35,457 bases of DNA from Hyphomicrobiales bacterium. Its GTDB lineage: Bacteria; Pseudomonadota; Alphaproteobacteria; Rhizobiales; Rhizobiaceae. The notes under the pieces are model-generated. The model searched no databases, was not told the origin of the DNA, and worked only from the letters and a program-made list of their open reading frames with translations. Of the stretch, positions 26,534-35,435 are shown in pieces. The translations under genes were made by a program, and so were the position numbers. The DNA lies in the NCBI GenBank assembly GCA_900472785.1, contig UCJH01000082.1:1-35457 (forward strand), read 5' to 3'. How positions within the stretch are numbered: position 1 is the stretch's first letter; every line of letters begins with the position of its first letter.

Positions 26534-26887
26534 CTATCCCTTGAACACGAAGGCCGCGCCGCCGGCGATCAGGCAGAAGCCGATGGCATGGTTCCAGGTC
26601 AGCGATTCCTTCAGCCAGAACACCGAAAAGCCGGCGAAGACCACGAGCGTGATCACTTCCTGCATCGTCTTCAGCTGCGCCGCCGAATAGACCTCATGGC
26701 CGATGCGGTTGGCCGGCACGGCAAGACAATATTCGAAAAAGGCGATGCCCCAGCTGGCGACAATAGCGGCATAGAGCGGCGAGGACGTGTATTTCAGATG
26801 GCCATACCAGGCGAAAGTCATGAAAATATTGGAAAATATGAGCAGCACGATCGGCAGGACCGCAGCGGACGAAAGTGTGAAGGGCAT
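26534..26887 (-). CDS. DMT family membrane protein (DUF486)
   Basis: A 117-residue protein with four predicted membrane helices, of the DUF486 family placed in the drug/metabolite transporter superfamily. The conserved parts are SNIFMTFAWYGHLKY (about residues 19-33), ASWGIAFFEYCLAVPANRIG, AQLKTMQEVITL and the final helix LIAGGAAFVF. Small four-helix members probably act as dimers, as SMR proteins do; transport activity has not been established for this family. The ATG at 26887 has AGGA upstream. A TTG two codons earlier is an unlikely alternative. Confidence 0.9.
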   Translation of the reverse strand: MPFTLSSAAVLPIVLLIFSNIFMTFAWYGHLKYTSSPLYAAIVASWGIAFFEYCLAVPANRIGHEVYSAAQLKTMQEVITLVVFAGFSVFWLKESLTWNHAIGFCLIAGGAAFVFKG

Positions 26888-27082
26888 TGGCAATCCTGGG
26901 GAAGACTATCGATGACCCTGAATTAGCCCGTTCGCAGGCAAGGTCAAGAACCATTTGCCATCGCCGCGGACGCCCTCGCCCTCCCACAAGGATAGGATGT
27001 TCGGTTAAATCAAAATTATAGGAATGCGAGCAGGATGGGAGCCGCGAAAGCCTCTTTACCCAAAATTCGGCTCGGAGTGACG

Positions 27083-29089
27083 ATGGTGCAAAAGGTCCGG
27101 ACATCTCCGGATGACAGGACGATAGCGCGACAGATCAAGACGGCACAGGCTGTCTCGGTGCTGGGCGGCATCGTGCTGTCGCTCGTCTCCAATTGTTTCA
27201 TCGCCGCCACCACCGCCATCGTGCTCTGGCTTTACAATCCGGCCATCAGCATCATCGTCTGGCTGGCGGCAATCATCCTGCTCAATCTTGCCCGCCTCAT
27301 CGGCGTTATTCATATCAAGCGAAATCGGATGCAGGAGAATGCCCCCGAGACGGTGCTGTCCATCCTCTCCGTTGCCGCTTTTCTGGCCGGAATGCTTTGG
27401 GCCTTCGCGCCGTTCCTGGGCGGCGGCCTGACGACGGACGGCGCCAACGCTTATATCATTTTCATCATCGCCGGCATTTCGGCCGGCGCCCTGATGCAGA
27501 ACACCGCCTATTCGCTGACGGCCCTTCTCTTTGGTGGCCCGCCGCTGGCCGCCACGCTCTACCTGTTGATCCACCAGGCCACCCTCATGTCCAGCGTCAT
27601 TGCTGCCGACGTGCTGTTGCTGACGGTCATGATGGTGCGCGCCAGCACCATGAGCCAGGCAAGCTTCATCCGCAGCCAGGAGGATCGGCTGCGGGCGATC
27701 ACGCTGGCCGGGTCCCTGTCCGACGCCAATCAGGAAATCAAGCTGTCGAACACCCAGCTCGAAACGCTGGCTCGGCTCGACCCGTTGACCGGGCTCGGCA
27801 ATCGCGCGCTTTTCAACGCCCACCTCCATACCCTCGTCGCGGATCAGGATGCCCATCCGCGCCCGATCGCGCTCCTGATTATCGATCTCGATCGCTTCAA
27901 GGCGATCAACGATACCATGGGCCATGGCGCCGGCGACAAGGTGCTTGTCGAGGTCGGCGCGCGCCTGTCGCGACTGTCGGGCCCGCAGGACCGCATCGTC
28001 CGGCTTGGCGGCGACGAATTTGCCGTCATCGTCGATGGCGAGGATGCGGCCGAGCGGGCGCAGGCGATTGGTGCCGGTATTCTGGCATCGGCGGAACAGC
28101 CCATTCTCATCCATGGCCGCCCGACGGTCGTCGGCACCAGCGCCGGCCTTGCGTTGTTTCCCGACCATGGCCATACCGCGGAAGAGCTTTTCGCCAGCGC
28201 CGACATCGCGCTCTACGCCGCCAAGGAAGGCGGCCGGCGTCGACTCAATATTTTCAATCCCGACCTCAAGGCCCAGATCGATCGCCAGCGGCTGATTGAA
28301 ACCGGTCTTGCCGAGGCTATCGCGACCGGCGGGATCCGTGTCGTCTTCCAGCCGCAGGTCGCACTATCGGATGGCCATATCGTCGGCTTCGAGGCGCTGT
28401 TGCGCTGGAGCCATCCGACACTCGGGCCCGTCAGCCCGCCGGAGGTCGTGTTGGCCGCCCATGCGCTGCATCTGTCGGAGCGGCTGACCCGCCATATCGC
28501 TTCCGCCGCGGCGGCACTCATTGAACGTCTGCCCGAGTTCGGGCTGGACGATACGTCGGTCGCCATCAACGTCTCTCCGCGCGAATTCTCCAGCTACAGC
28601 CTCTCGGCCATGCTCGCGCCCATCGTCGCCGAATACGGCATCGATCCCTCGAAGCTCGAAGTCGAAATCACCGAGGAAGCCATGCTCGACACGGTGACCG
28701 CCGGCGAAGAACTGGCCCGGCTTGAACAGGCGGGCTACCGGCTTGCCGTCGATGATTTCGGCATGGGCCATTCGTCGCTCGCCTATCTCGTCAGCCTGCG
28801 CATCGACAGGCTGAAGATCGACCGCAGCTTCGTCACCGGCATCGCCGCCAGCCGCCAGAATCAGGCGTTGATTTCGGCCCTGATCGGCATCGGCCACGCG
28901 CTCCATATCGATATCGTCATCGAGGGTGTGGAAAACGCCGAAGAGGCGGAGGTATTGCGCATGCTCGGCTGCAGCGTCGTCCAGGGCTATCATTACGGCC
29001 GTCCCATGCCGGTGGAGGATATCCCCGGATGGATCGCCGCACATCAGGAAAACGGCGGATCGTTGATCAAGGCATTGCCTATCCGTTAG
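27083..29089 (+). CDS. Membrane GGDEF-EAL protein (cyclic di-GMP synthesis/hydrolysis)
   Basis: About 668 residues. The N-terminal region of some five or six membrane helices (about residues 25-190) is followed by a short coiled coil, a diguanylate cyclase domain with intact GGDEF (about residue 309) and a phosphodiesterase domain with intact EAL (about residue 437). The EAL domain also keeps NVSPREF, EITEEA, VDDFGMGHSS, LKIDRSF, IEGVE and QGYHYGRP, so metal- and substrate-binding residues are present. Both activities are therefore possible; which dominates is unknown. The ATG at 27083 follows GGAG with five-base spacing; an upstream ATG at 27035 adds 16 residues without a good ribosome site. 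It ends seven bases from the convergent DUF3137 gene. Confidence 0.93.
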   Translation: MVQKVRTSPDDRTIARQIKTAQAVSVLGGIVLSLVSNCFIAATTAIVLWLYNPAISIIVWLAAIILLNLARLIGVIHIKRNRMQENAPETVLSILSVAAFLAGMLWAFAPFLGGGLTTDGANAYIIFIIAGISAGALMQNTAYSLTALLFGGPPLAATLYLLIHQATLMSSVIAADVLLLTVMMVRASTMSQASFIRSQEDRLRAITLAGSLSDANQEIKLSNTQLETLARLDPLTGLGNRALFNAHLHTLVADQDAHPRPIALLIIDLDRFKAINDTMGHGAGDKVLVEVGARLSRLSGPQDRIVRLGGDEFAVIVDGEDAAERAQAIGAGILASAEQPILIHGRPTVVGTSAGLALFPDHGHTAEELFASADIALYAAKEGGRRRLNIFNPDLKAQIDRQRLIETGLAEAIATGGIRVVFQPQVALSDGHIVGFEALLRWSHPTLGPVSPPEVVLAAHALHLSERLTRHIASAAAALIERLPEFGLDDTSVAINVSPREFSSYSLSAMLAPIVAEYGIDPSKLEVEITEEAMLDTVTAGEELARLEQAGYRLAVDDFGMGHSSLAYLVSLRIDRLKIDRSFVTGIAASRQNQALISALIGIGHALHIDIVIEGVENAEEAEVLRMLGCSVVQGYHYGRPMPVEDIPGWIAAHQENGGSLIKALPIR

Positions 29090-29096
29090 AGCATCG

Positions 29097-30047
29097 TTAC
29101 CGGGGCGGCGGCGCGATTCGACTGACGAGGCGCGCGGCGGTCAGAAGGCTGACGAGATCGCGGATCATCGGCAACACGTGGCGCCCGTAGTCGATGTCAC
29201 CGTGCATGTCCGGCAATTCGAAAAAATCCTTCTCGGTCGCGATCATCAGGAAAGCATCGGCACCGACCAATCCGAGACGGGAAAGCCCATCCGGCCAGGC
29301 CTTCGCCAGATGATCGAGAACCGGAACGATCGTTTGTGAAAGCAAGGGTGCGGCATCGTCGGGACGATCGGTCCGAAACGCATAGAGATCGTCCATGCCT
29401 CCATCGCCGCTGGTGATCGCCGTCAATGTCGCGTCGGCGAACACATCGTCGAGAAATCCCTGCAGGCCGTCGACGCGTCTGGCGGCAAACAGCCGCCCCG
29501 GAAACGGGTGCGCCGGATTGAAATAGAGGGTGACGCCCTTGAAGACCGTTTTGCTGTCATTTCCGCTCGTCAGGCGCATTTCGCACAGGGTGAAATCCAT
29601 GCCCTCGTAAACACCGGCGATAAGATCGTCGTATATGGCGCCTTTGAAACGCACCAGTTCCGGTGTCGGCAATCGCTGCATGAATTGCGGGGCGACGCCG
29701 TTTGCATATTTGATCCGTCCGGCAAAGGCGAAAATCTTCGGGAGCATGCGCTCGCGCAGGGTCTGGCGGAACTCCCGCATCGGCCGGCCGGCGGAATGCC
29801 CGATGAACCAGCCTATTGCAGCGAGCAAAGGGATGACGAACCCCAGGATTTTCGGGCGCTCGACGGAGACGAGAATGCCGATGACCACGGCGATAGCGAT
29901 GATCGCATAGGGCATGATCGTCGCCAGACGGCGCTTTTGCAGATCCTGCAGCAGCGCGGGGCGGCCGCGATTGTAGTCGGCGATGGCAGCTTGAACAGCG
30001 TCCAGAACGTCGCCAGACGGCATGATCCTCTTTTCGTCGAGCAGCAT
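29097..30047 (-). CDS. DUF3137 domain-containing membrane protein (copy 2)
   Basis: 316 residues of the DUF3137 family, function unknown. A short basic N-terminus precedes two adjacent membrane helices (about residues 45-62 and 67-83), then a long cytoplasmic domain with RERMLPKIFAFAGRIKYANG, GVYEGMDFTLCEMRLTSG and the C-terminal RHVLPMIRDLVSLLTAARLVSRI. It is clearly homologous along its length to the upstream gene. The start at 30047 is six bases after the stop of that gene, consistent with coupling; an internal ATG at 30023 with AGAGG close by is an alternative. Confidence 0.85.
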   Translation of the reverse strand: MLLDEKRIMPSGDVLDAVQAAIADYNRGRPALLQDLQKRRLATIMPYAIIAIAVVIGILVSVERPKILGFVIPLLAAIGWFIGHSAGRPMREFRQTLRERMLPKIFAFAGRIKYANGVAPQFMQRLPTPELVRFKGAIYDDLIAGVYEGMDFTLCEMRLTSGNDSKTVFKGVTLYFNPAHPFPGRLFAARRVDGLQGFLDDVFADATLTAITSGDGGMDDLYAFRTDRPDDAAPLLSQTIVPVLDHLAKAWPDGLSRLGLVGADAFLMIATEKDFFELPDMHGDIDYGRHVLPMIRDLVSLLTAARLVSRIAPPPR

Positions 30048-30053
30048 CGAAAC

Positions 30054-31025
30054 TCAGGGCCCCGCCACCTTTTGCCCATCCACCCCGATCCGGCTGACGA
30101 GCCGGGCCGTGACCAGAAGCGTCACCAGATCCCGGATCATCGGCATGACGTGCCGGTCGAAATTGATGTCGTGGGCGATATCGGGCAGTTCGAAGAAGTT
30201 CTTCTTGGACGGAACCATGAGGAAGCATTCTTGGCCCGACAGCGCGATACGCACGACGTCATCCCGCCAGACGCTGGAGAGATAATCGAGCGCCGAGACC
30301 AATTCCCCCTCGATCAACGGCTTTGCCGCTGTGATATTGTTGGTCCGGAATTCGTGGCTCGCATCGGCGCGCGGATCACCGCTCTCAATGACGTTCAACG
30401 GTCCGGTGCTGAAAAAATTCTCCACGAACTTCTGGAATCCGCCCGGCCGTTTCGTCGCGGCCAGAATGCCCGGAAAGCTGATATCGCGGATGAAGTGGAA
30501 AACGACACCCTTGAACAAAACGGTCTTGTTCTTGCCGCCCGTCGTCAGCTCCGTTTCCGAAAGCATGAAGCGGAGGTTTTCGTAGACACCCGAAACCGCG
30601 TCGTCATGGTTCGCGATGGCGTATTTCATCAGCGCCTCTTTCGGAAAACGCTCCATATAGCGCGGGGTCGTGCCCTTGCTGTACTGCACCCGCTCGACGA
30701 AGCCGAAGATCACCGGCAGCATGCGGTCGCGCAGCCCCTGCTGGAACGCCCGCGCCGGCTTGAGGCATTGCTGGTACAGCCACCAGCCGATGAACAGCGT
30801 CAGGCCGCAGACGATGCCGAATCCCTCCTTGAGGTCGGAATTGAAAAACAACAACAGGATGCAGCCGGCGATCAGGACGTAGCCGCCCATGACGATGGTC
30901 ACCCGCTGCTGCATCGACAGCTCGCGCGCCGGCCGATCCTGGTTGTACTCCGCGATTGCCTGGTGCACCTTCTCCAACGCCGCCGCATCCGGCATCACTG
31001 CTTTTTCATCGAAAGCCTGGTTCAT
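30054..31025 (-). CDS. DUF3137 domain-containing membrane protein (copy 1)
   Basis: 323 residues, same architecture as its downstream neighbour: N-terminal soluble 40 residues, two membrane helices (about 44-62 and 69-86) and a soluble domain. The domain contains RDRMLPVIFGFVERVQYSKG, VSGVYENLRFMLSETELTTG, KKNFFELPDIAHDI and RHVMPMIRDLVTLLVTARLVSRI. It resembles Galanin-type DUF3137 proteins of unknown role. The ATG at 31025 is preceded by GGAGGGA. The two genes most likely arose by tandem duplication and are one operon, since only six bases separate them. Confidence 0.85.
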   Translation of the reverse strand: MNQAFDEKAVMPDAAALEKVHQAIAEYNQDRPARELSMQQRVTIVMGGYVLIAGCILLLFFNSDLKEGFGIVCGLTLFIGWWLYQQCLKPARAFQQGLRDRMLPVIFGFVERVQYSKGTTPRYMERFPKEALMKYAIANHDDAVSGVYENLRFMLSETELTTGGKNKTVLFKGVVFHFIRDISFPGILAATKRPGGFQKFVENFFSTGPLNVIESGDPRADASHEFRTNNITAAKPLIEGELVSALDYLSSVWRDDVVRIALSGQECFLMVPSKKNFFELPDIAHDINFDRHVMPMIRDLVTLLVTARLVSRIGVDGQKVAGP

Positions 31026-31118
31026 CGGATCGTCCCTCCATGCCTATGGTAGCACGAGCGTGGACAGCGGCAAGACGCGCCTATGGGCCACCGGGGCGCC
31101 GGAAATCCACGTCTGCCC

Positions 31119-31133
31119 GTTGCCTTTTTGTAC
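31119..31133 (+). promoter_or_regulatory. Candidate degenerate SOS (LexA) box upstream of uvrB
   Basis: GTTG-N7-GTAC resembles the alphaproteobacterial LexA direct repeat GTTC-N7-GTTC with two mismatches, and the seven-base spacer (CCTTTTT) is T-rich as in known boxes. It lies 45 bases before the uvrB start codon. This is a weak match and inference only. Confidence 0.35.
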
Positions 31134-31178
31134 TCATTCCCCCTTCACTTTTGCGCGGACTCTCTCCATATTCCCGGC

Positions 31179-34100
31179 ATGTCGAAAGCACCGAAAAAAT
31201 CCCCCTCTTCCGGCCCTGGCGGCTTCGAGGAAGCCCCCCAGGCCTCGTTCGAAGGCGCGCCACTCTCGGGCTCGGTCTCCGACTGGGCCAACGAGCTGCA
31301 GCGCATGGCCGAGGCCGAGACGATCGAGACCCGCCACGACGTCGCCTCCAAGGCCGGCAAGCACCGCAAGAAGGTGGAGATCGCGGCGCAAAAGGCCAAG
31401 GATGAGAAAGCAAACGTCGGGGCCAGCCGCAGCGGCCGCGGCACCTCGATGGGCGGGACGTCCGACCCCAAGGCACGCGCCGCTGCCGGCCTCAACCCCG
31501 TCTCGGGCATGGACACCTCGCTGGAGGAGGCCGGGACGCTCGCCGCCGGTGGCGTCACCGCCACGGTCGAGGCCCTGTCGGCGCTGATCGAGAGCGGCAA
31601 TCCGCTGTTCAAGGACGGCAAGATGTGGACGCCGCACCGGCCCGCCCGGCCGGAAAAGTCCGAGGGCGGTATCAAGATCGTCATGAAGGCCGACTTCGAG
31701 CCCGCCGGCGACCAGCCGACCGCGATCAAGGACCTTGTCGAGGGCCTGTCGAACAACGACCGCACCCAGGTCCTGCTCGGCGTCACCGGCTCGGGCAAGA
31801 CGTTTACCATGGCCAAGGTGATCGAGGCCACCCAGCGCCCCGCCGTCATCCTGGCGCCGAACAAGACGCTGGCCGCCCAGCTCTATTCCGAGTTCAAGAA
31901 CTTCTTTCCCGACAACGCCGTCGAATATTTCGTCTCCTACTACGACTACTACCAGCCGGAAGCCTATGTGCCGCGCTCCGATACCTTCATCGAGAAGGAG
32001 AGTTCGATCAACGAGCAGATCGACCGCATGCGCCACTCGGCCACCCGCTCGCTGATCGAGCGTGACGACGTCATCATCGTCGCCTCGGTCTCCTGCATCT
32101 ACGGTATCGGCTCGGTCGAGACCTACACCGCCATGACCTTTCAGATGACCGTTGGCGACACGCTGGATCAACGCCAGCTGCTCGCCGACCTCGTCGCCCA
32201 GCAATACAAGCGCCGCGACATGGATTTCCAGCGCGGCAGTTTTCGCGTGCGCGGGGATACCATTGAAATCTTCCCGGCCCACCTCGAGGATGCCGCCTGG
32301 CGCATCTCGATGTTCGGCGACGAGATCGACAGTATCACCGAATTCGATCCGCTGACCGGCCAGAAGACCGACGACCTGAAATCGGTCAAGATCTACGCCA
32401 ATTCCCACTACGTCACCCCGCGCCCGACGCTCAATCAGGCGATCAAGTCGATCAAGGAGGAGCTGAAGCTGCGGCTTGCCGAGCTGGAAAAGGGCGGCCG
32501 CCTGCTCGAAGCCCAACGGCTGGAACAGCGCACCCGCTACGACGTCGAGATGCTCGAGGCCACCGGCTCCTGCGCCGGCATCGAGAACTATTCGCGCTAC
32601 CTCACCGGCCGCCAGCCCGGCGAGCCGCCGCCGACTCTGTTCGAATACATCCCCGACAACGCTCTTCTGTTCATCGACGAAAGCCACGTCTCGGTCAGCC
32701 AGATCGGCGGCATGTACCGGGGCGACTTTAGAAGAAAAGCGACGCTGGCCGAATACGGTTTTCGCCTGCCGTCCTGCATGGACAACCGGCCGCTGCGCTT
32801 CGAGGAATGGGACGCCATGCGCCCCGAGACCATCGCCGTCTCGGCCACGCCCGGCAGCTGGGAGATGGAGGAAGCCGGCGGCGTCTTCGCCGAACAGGTC
32901 ATTCGCCCGACCGGCCTGATCGATCCGCCCGTCGAAGTCCGCCCGGCGAAATCCCAGGTCGACGACGTGCTCGGCGAAATCCGCGAGACAGCCGCCGCCG
33001 GCTACCGCACGCTGGTCACCGTGCTTACCAAGCGCATGGCCGAGGACCTCACCGAATATCTTCACGAACAGGGCGTCCGCGTCCGCTACATGCACTCGGA
33101 CATCGACACGCTGGAGCGCATCGAGATCATCCGCGATTTGCGCCTCGGCGCCTTCGACGTGCTCGTCGGCATCAACCTGTTGCGCGAAGGCCTCGACATC
33201 CCCGAATGCGGCTTCGTCGCCATCCTCGATGCCGACAAGGAAGGTTTTTTGCGCTCGGAAACGTCGCTGGTCCAGACCATCGGCCGTGCCGCCCGCAACG
33301 TCGACGGCAAGGTCATCCTCTACGCCGACCAGATCACCGGCTCGATGACCCGCGCCATGGAGGAAACCGCCCGCCGCCGCGAAAAGCAGGTGGCCTACAA
33401 CGAAGCCCACGGCATCACCCCGGAATCGGTCAAGGCCAAGATTTCCGACATCCTCGATTCGGTCTACGAGCGCGACCATGTCCGCGCCGATATCGGCATC
33501 AAGGGCGTCAAGGGCGGCATCACCGATCTCGTCGGCAACAACATGGCCGCCCATCTCGAAGCGCTGGAAAAGCAGATGCGCAACGCCGCCGCCGACCTCG
33601 ACTTCGAAACCGCCGCCCGCCTGCGCGACGAGATCAAACGCCTGAAAGCCGCCGAGCTCGCTGTCATGGATGATCCGATGGCGCGGCAAGAGGCGAGGAG
33701 CGCCGAAGGCGCGACCGGGACAGCAGGAAAGTCGGCGAAGGCGATGGAGGGCGGCCGCACCGCTCCGTCATCCTCGGGCAAGCGCAGCGCGACCCGAGGA
33801 CCGGGCGCGGCATCCTCAAGCCTGATCTCCCCCCTTGACGGGGAGATGTCAGCAAAGCTGACAGAGGGGGGGAAGCCCACCGCAACCTCCGAATCCGCTG
33901 CCATCGCCCCTCCCGGCCCTTCGGGCCACCCTCCCCATGAGGGGGAGGGTAAAGCCGGCCTCTTCGCCAAACCCGAGCTGGATGCCATGGGCCGCGACGT
34001 CGCTACGCCCGCCGGCAAATCCCTGTTCCGCAAGAACGACCTCGACGAAATGACCGTCGGCCGCACCGAAAAGCCGCTCAACACCCGCGGTGCCCTGCCG

Positions 34101-34331
34101 GAAAAGCCCGACGCCGCCAAAAGCTCGAAACGCTTCTCGCCCTTGCTGGAAGGCCAGCCGGAGAAGAATCTATCCTCCTCTCCGTCATCCTCGGGCCTGA
34201 CCCGAGGATCCGGCACCGACGACCCCCGCCCCCTCATCCGCGCCAAACCCGGCGCCGGTTCCTACGAGGACCCCGGCGATGCAAAGCGGCAGAAGAAGAC
34301 CAAGGGCAAGACCGGTAAACCGGGGCAGTGA
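31179..34331 (+). CDS. uvrB: Excinuclease ABC subunit UvrB with long N- and C-terminal extensions
   Basis: A 1050-residue damage-verifying helicase-like subunit of nucleotide excision repair; typical UvrB is about 670 residues. A rhizobial-type N-terminal extension of about 165 residues precedes the core. Walker A is GVTGSGKT (about 201-208), the beta-hairpin is [16 protein letters not shown] is in [10 protein letters not shown], and helicase motifs [14 protein letters not shown] and QTIGRAARN are intact. The UvrC-binding UVR motif lies at about 794-825. The last 225 residues are low-complexity and are partly translated from palindromic repeats (see separate entries). The ATG at 31179 starts a plausible extension; upstream in-frame codons look non-coding. 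Normal UvrB function is expected. Confidence 0.95.
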   Translation: MSKAPKKSPSSGPGGFEEAPQASFEGAPLSGSVSDWANELQRMAEAETIETRHDVASKAGKHRKKVEIAAQKAKDEKANVGASRSGRGTSMGGTSDPKARAAAGLNPVSGMDTSLEEAGTLAAGGVTATVEALSALIESGNPLFKDGKMWTPHRPARPEKSEGGIKIVMKADFEPAGDQPTAIKDLVEGLSNNDRTQVLLGVTGSGKTFTMAKVIEATQRPAVILAPNKTLAAQLYSEFKNFFPDNAVEYFVSYYDYYQPEAYVPRSDTFIEKESSINEQIDRMRHSATRSLIERDDVIIVASVSCIYGIGSVETYTAMTFQMTVGDTLDQRQLLADLVAQQYKRRDMDFQRGSFRVRGDTIEIFPAHLEDAAWRISMFGDEIDSITEFDPLTGQKTDDLKSVKIYANSHYVTPRPTLNQAIKSIKEELKLRLAELEKGGRLLEAQRLEQRTRYDVEMLEATGSCAGIENYSRYLTGRQPGEPPPTLFEYIPDNALLFIDESHVSVSQIGGMYRGDFRRKATLAEYGFRLPSCMDNRPLRFEEWDAMRPETIAVSATPGSWEMEEAGGVFAEQVIRPTGLIDPPVEVRPAKSQVDDVLGEIRETAAAGYRTLVTVLTKRMAEDLTEYLHEQGVRVRYMHSDIDTLERIEIIRDLRLGAFDVLVGINLLREGLDIPECGFVAILDADKEGFLRSETSLVQTIGRAARNVDGKVILYADQITGSMTRAMEETARRREKQVAYNEAHGITPESVKAKISDILDSVYERDHVRADIGIKGVKGGITDLVGNNMAAHLEALEKQMRNAAADLDFETAARLRDEIKRLKAAELAVMDDPMARQEARSAEGATGTAGKSAKAMEGGRTAPSSSGKRSATRGPGAASSSLISPLDGEMSAKLTEGGKPTATSESAAIAPPGPSGHPPHEGEGKAGLFAKPELDAMGRDVATPAGKSLFRKNDLDEMTVGRTEKPLNTRGALPEKPDAAKSSKRFSPLLEGQPEKNLSSSPSSSGLTRGSGTDDPRPLIRAKPGAGSYEDPGDAKRQKKTKGKTGKPGQ
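33772..33798 (+). repeat. Palindromic repeat inside uvrB 3' region
   Basis: CCTCGGG (33772-33778) and CCCGAGG (33792-33798) form a 7-bp inverted repeat around an Arg/Ser-coding loop. Flanked by 'cgtcat', it belongs to the same repeat type as the copies at 34187 and 35441. It is translated in frame in the UvrB tail. Confidence 0.7.
33825..33870 (+). repeat. Rhizobial palindromic element in frame inside uvrB
   Basis: There are two adjacent hairpins: ATCTCCCC (33825-33832) with GGGGAGAT (33840-33847), then GTCAGC-AAA-GCTGAC (33848-33862), followed by AGAGGGGGG. This layout is the common intergenic 'tctccccc…ggggagatgtc…gac…agaggggg' element of Rhizobiaceae, here contributing codons to UvrB. Confidence 0.85.
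33905..33949 (+). repeat. Second rhizobial palindromic element inside uvrB
   Basis: GGCCC-TTC-GGGCC (33915-33927) is followed by CCCTCCCC-ATGA-GGGGGAGGG (33930-33949), preceded by GCCCCTCCC. Together they look like another intergenic repeat family member read in frame in the UvrB tail. Confidence 0.75.
34187..34209 (+). repeat. Perfect 9-bp palindromic repeat inside uvrB
   Basis: ATCCTCGGG (34187-34195), loop CCTGA, CCCGAGGAT (34201-34209). It is translated as part of the Ser-rich UvrB tail. A further copy of the same element begins at 35441. Confidence 0.9.
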
Positions 34332-34410
34332 GCGTTGACGACACCGGAAGCCGGTATCCCCCTCACCTGCGCTTTCCAACACTTAGCTGCGCCAAATGTT
34401 GAAATCGCTT

Positions 34411-34797
34411 CCTCTCCCCACAACGGGAGAGGTAACCCCGCCGAACCTCCGCAAGCATTCGAAACGGAAATCGGCCAAGCGCGCGGACCCCTTACCTCTC
34501 CCCTTGTGGGAGAGGATAGTTCGCCCCAAGAGGCGAAGCCGATTGGCGAGGCGAACTTGGTGAGGGGGGCCCTGCTCCAGACCGGCAATCCGGCCTTCCG
34601 CCGCTTCTCCCCACCGAGGAAAATCTGCGCAATGCGCCGGATGAAAACCTCTGCCGAACCGCAACGCCCCTCATCCGCCCATTCCTTGTCCAGGATGCGC
34701 GGGCACCGTAGCCCTGCCAAAACGAAAGACGGACCAAAGCCGCATACGCCGTCGTTCCCTCGCCCCGCCTGCGGAGAGAGAGTTAGGGTGAGGGGCA
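34411..34797. repeat. Mosaic of RIME-like palindromes between uvrB and the DUF3828 gene
   Basis: The 586-base spacer 34332-34917 holds no credible gene. It contains CCTCTCCC/GGGAGAGG hairpins at 34411-34432 and 34495-34515, GTTCGCC/GGCGAAC at 34519-34556 followed by GGTGAGGGGGG, and 'cctgcggagagagagttagggtgagggg' (about 34768-34795), the hallmark of Rhizobium intergenic mosaic elements. Open frames across it are by-products of the repeats. Confidence 0.8.
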
Positions 34798-34917
34798 AGC
34801 CTACCGGGAATGGTCATCGTCTCCTCCCGCCCCCACATCCCCAAAAATGCGCCATGGCCAGACCGCCGTCCGTCGGTTAGTCCTTGCTGACCGATCCGCC
34901 GCAAAGGACCCCGCCCC

Positions 34918-35403
34918 ATGTTCCTGAACACCCTGCGCCTGCCGCGCCTGCCCGCCCTCGCCCTGCTGCTGTCCGCCCTCTGTGCGCTTCCGGCCGCCGC
35001 CGAAACCTACCGGACGCCGCAGGCCCTGCTCGAAGCCCTCTACAGCTACGACACCACCCAGACCGACGCGGACGCGCCCTCGCTCTATTCGCCCTTCTTT
35101 TCCGACGGGCTGAACGCGCTGTGGCAGGCCGATGTCGACAAGACCGAACCCGGCGACGCCGGCAGCATCGATTTCGATCCGGTGATCAACGGCCAGGATG
35201 GCGAAGCCACCGAGCTTTCCGTCGGCGAACCGATCATCCTCGACGACACCGCCGAAGTCGAAGTGACCTTCCGCAACTACGAACCGGTGACGCTCTACTA
35301 CACCCTGGTCAAGGAACACGGCAGCTGGAAAGTCGACGACATCGCCAACCAGCAGGGGGAGTATCCGTGGAGTTTGCGGGCGTTGTTTGAGGGGGCGCGG
35401 TAG
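34918..35403 (+). CDS. Secreted DUF3828 domain-containing protein
   Basis: A 161-residue exported protein. The signal peptide (about residues 1-28, ending AAAE) is followed by a single small domain of the DUF3828 type, function unknown. Conserved features are LYSYDTTQTDADAPSLYSPFFSDGLNALW, a VDKTEPGDAGSIDFDPVINGQD segment, the beta-rich AEVEVTFRNYEPVTLYYTLVKEHGSWKVDDI, and a final SLRALF helix. It is free of cysteines in the mature part. The ATG at 34918 has AAAGGA nine bases upstream, and the gene follows the repeat mosaic, so it probably has its own promoter. Confidence 0.87.
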   Translation: MFLNTLRLPRLPALALLLSALCALPAAAETYRTPQALLEALYSYDTTQTDADAPSLYSPFFSDGLNALWQADVDKTEPGDAGSIDFDPVINGQDGEATELSVGEPIILDDTAEVEVTFRNYEPVTLYYTLVKEHGSWKVDDIANQQGEYPWSLRALFEGAR

Positions 35404-35435
35404 GAAACGAAGCGGGAGGATTCCAACACGCCCCA

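Noticed and set aside
31134-33689. 851-codon open frame on the - strand opposite uvrB
   Set aside because: It is the antisense shadow of a GC-rich conserved gene. It has no recognisable domain, and its composition follows uvrB codon positions.
34335-34880. 181-codon + strand frame after uvrB
   Set aside because: It is made almost entirely of palindromic repeat sequence, without a ribosome site or protein-like composition.
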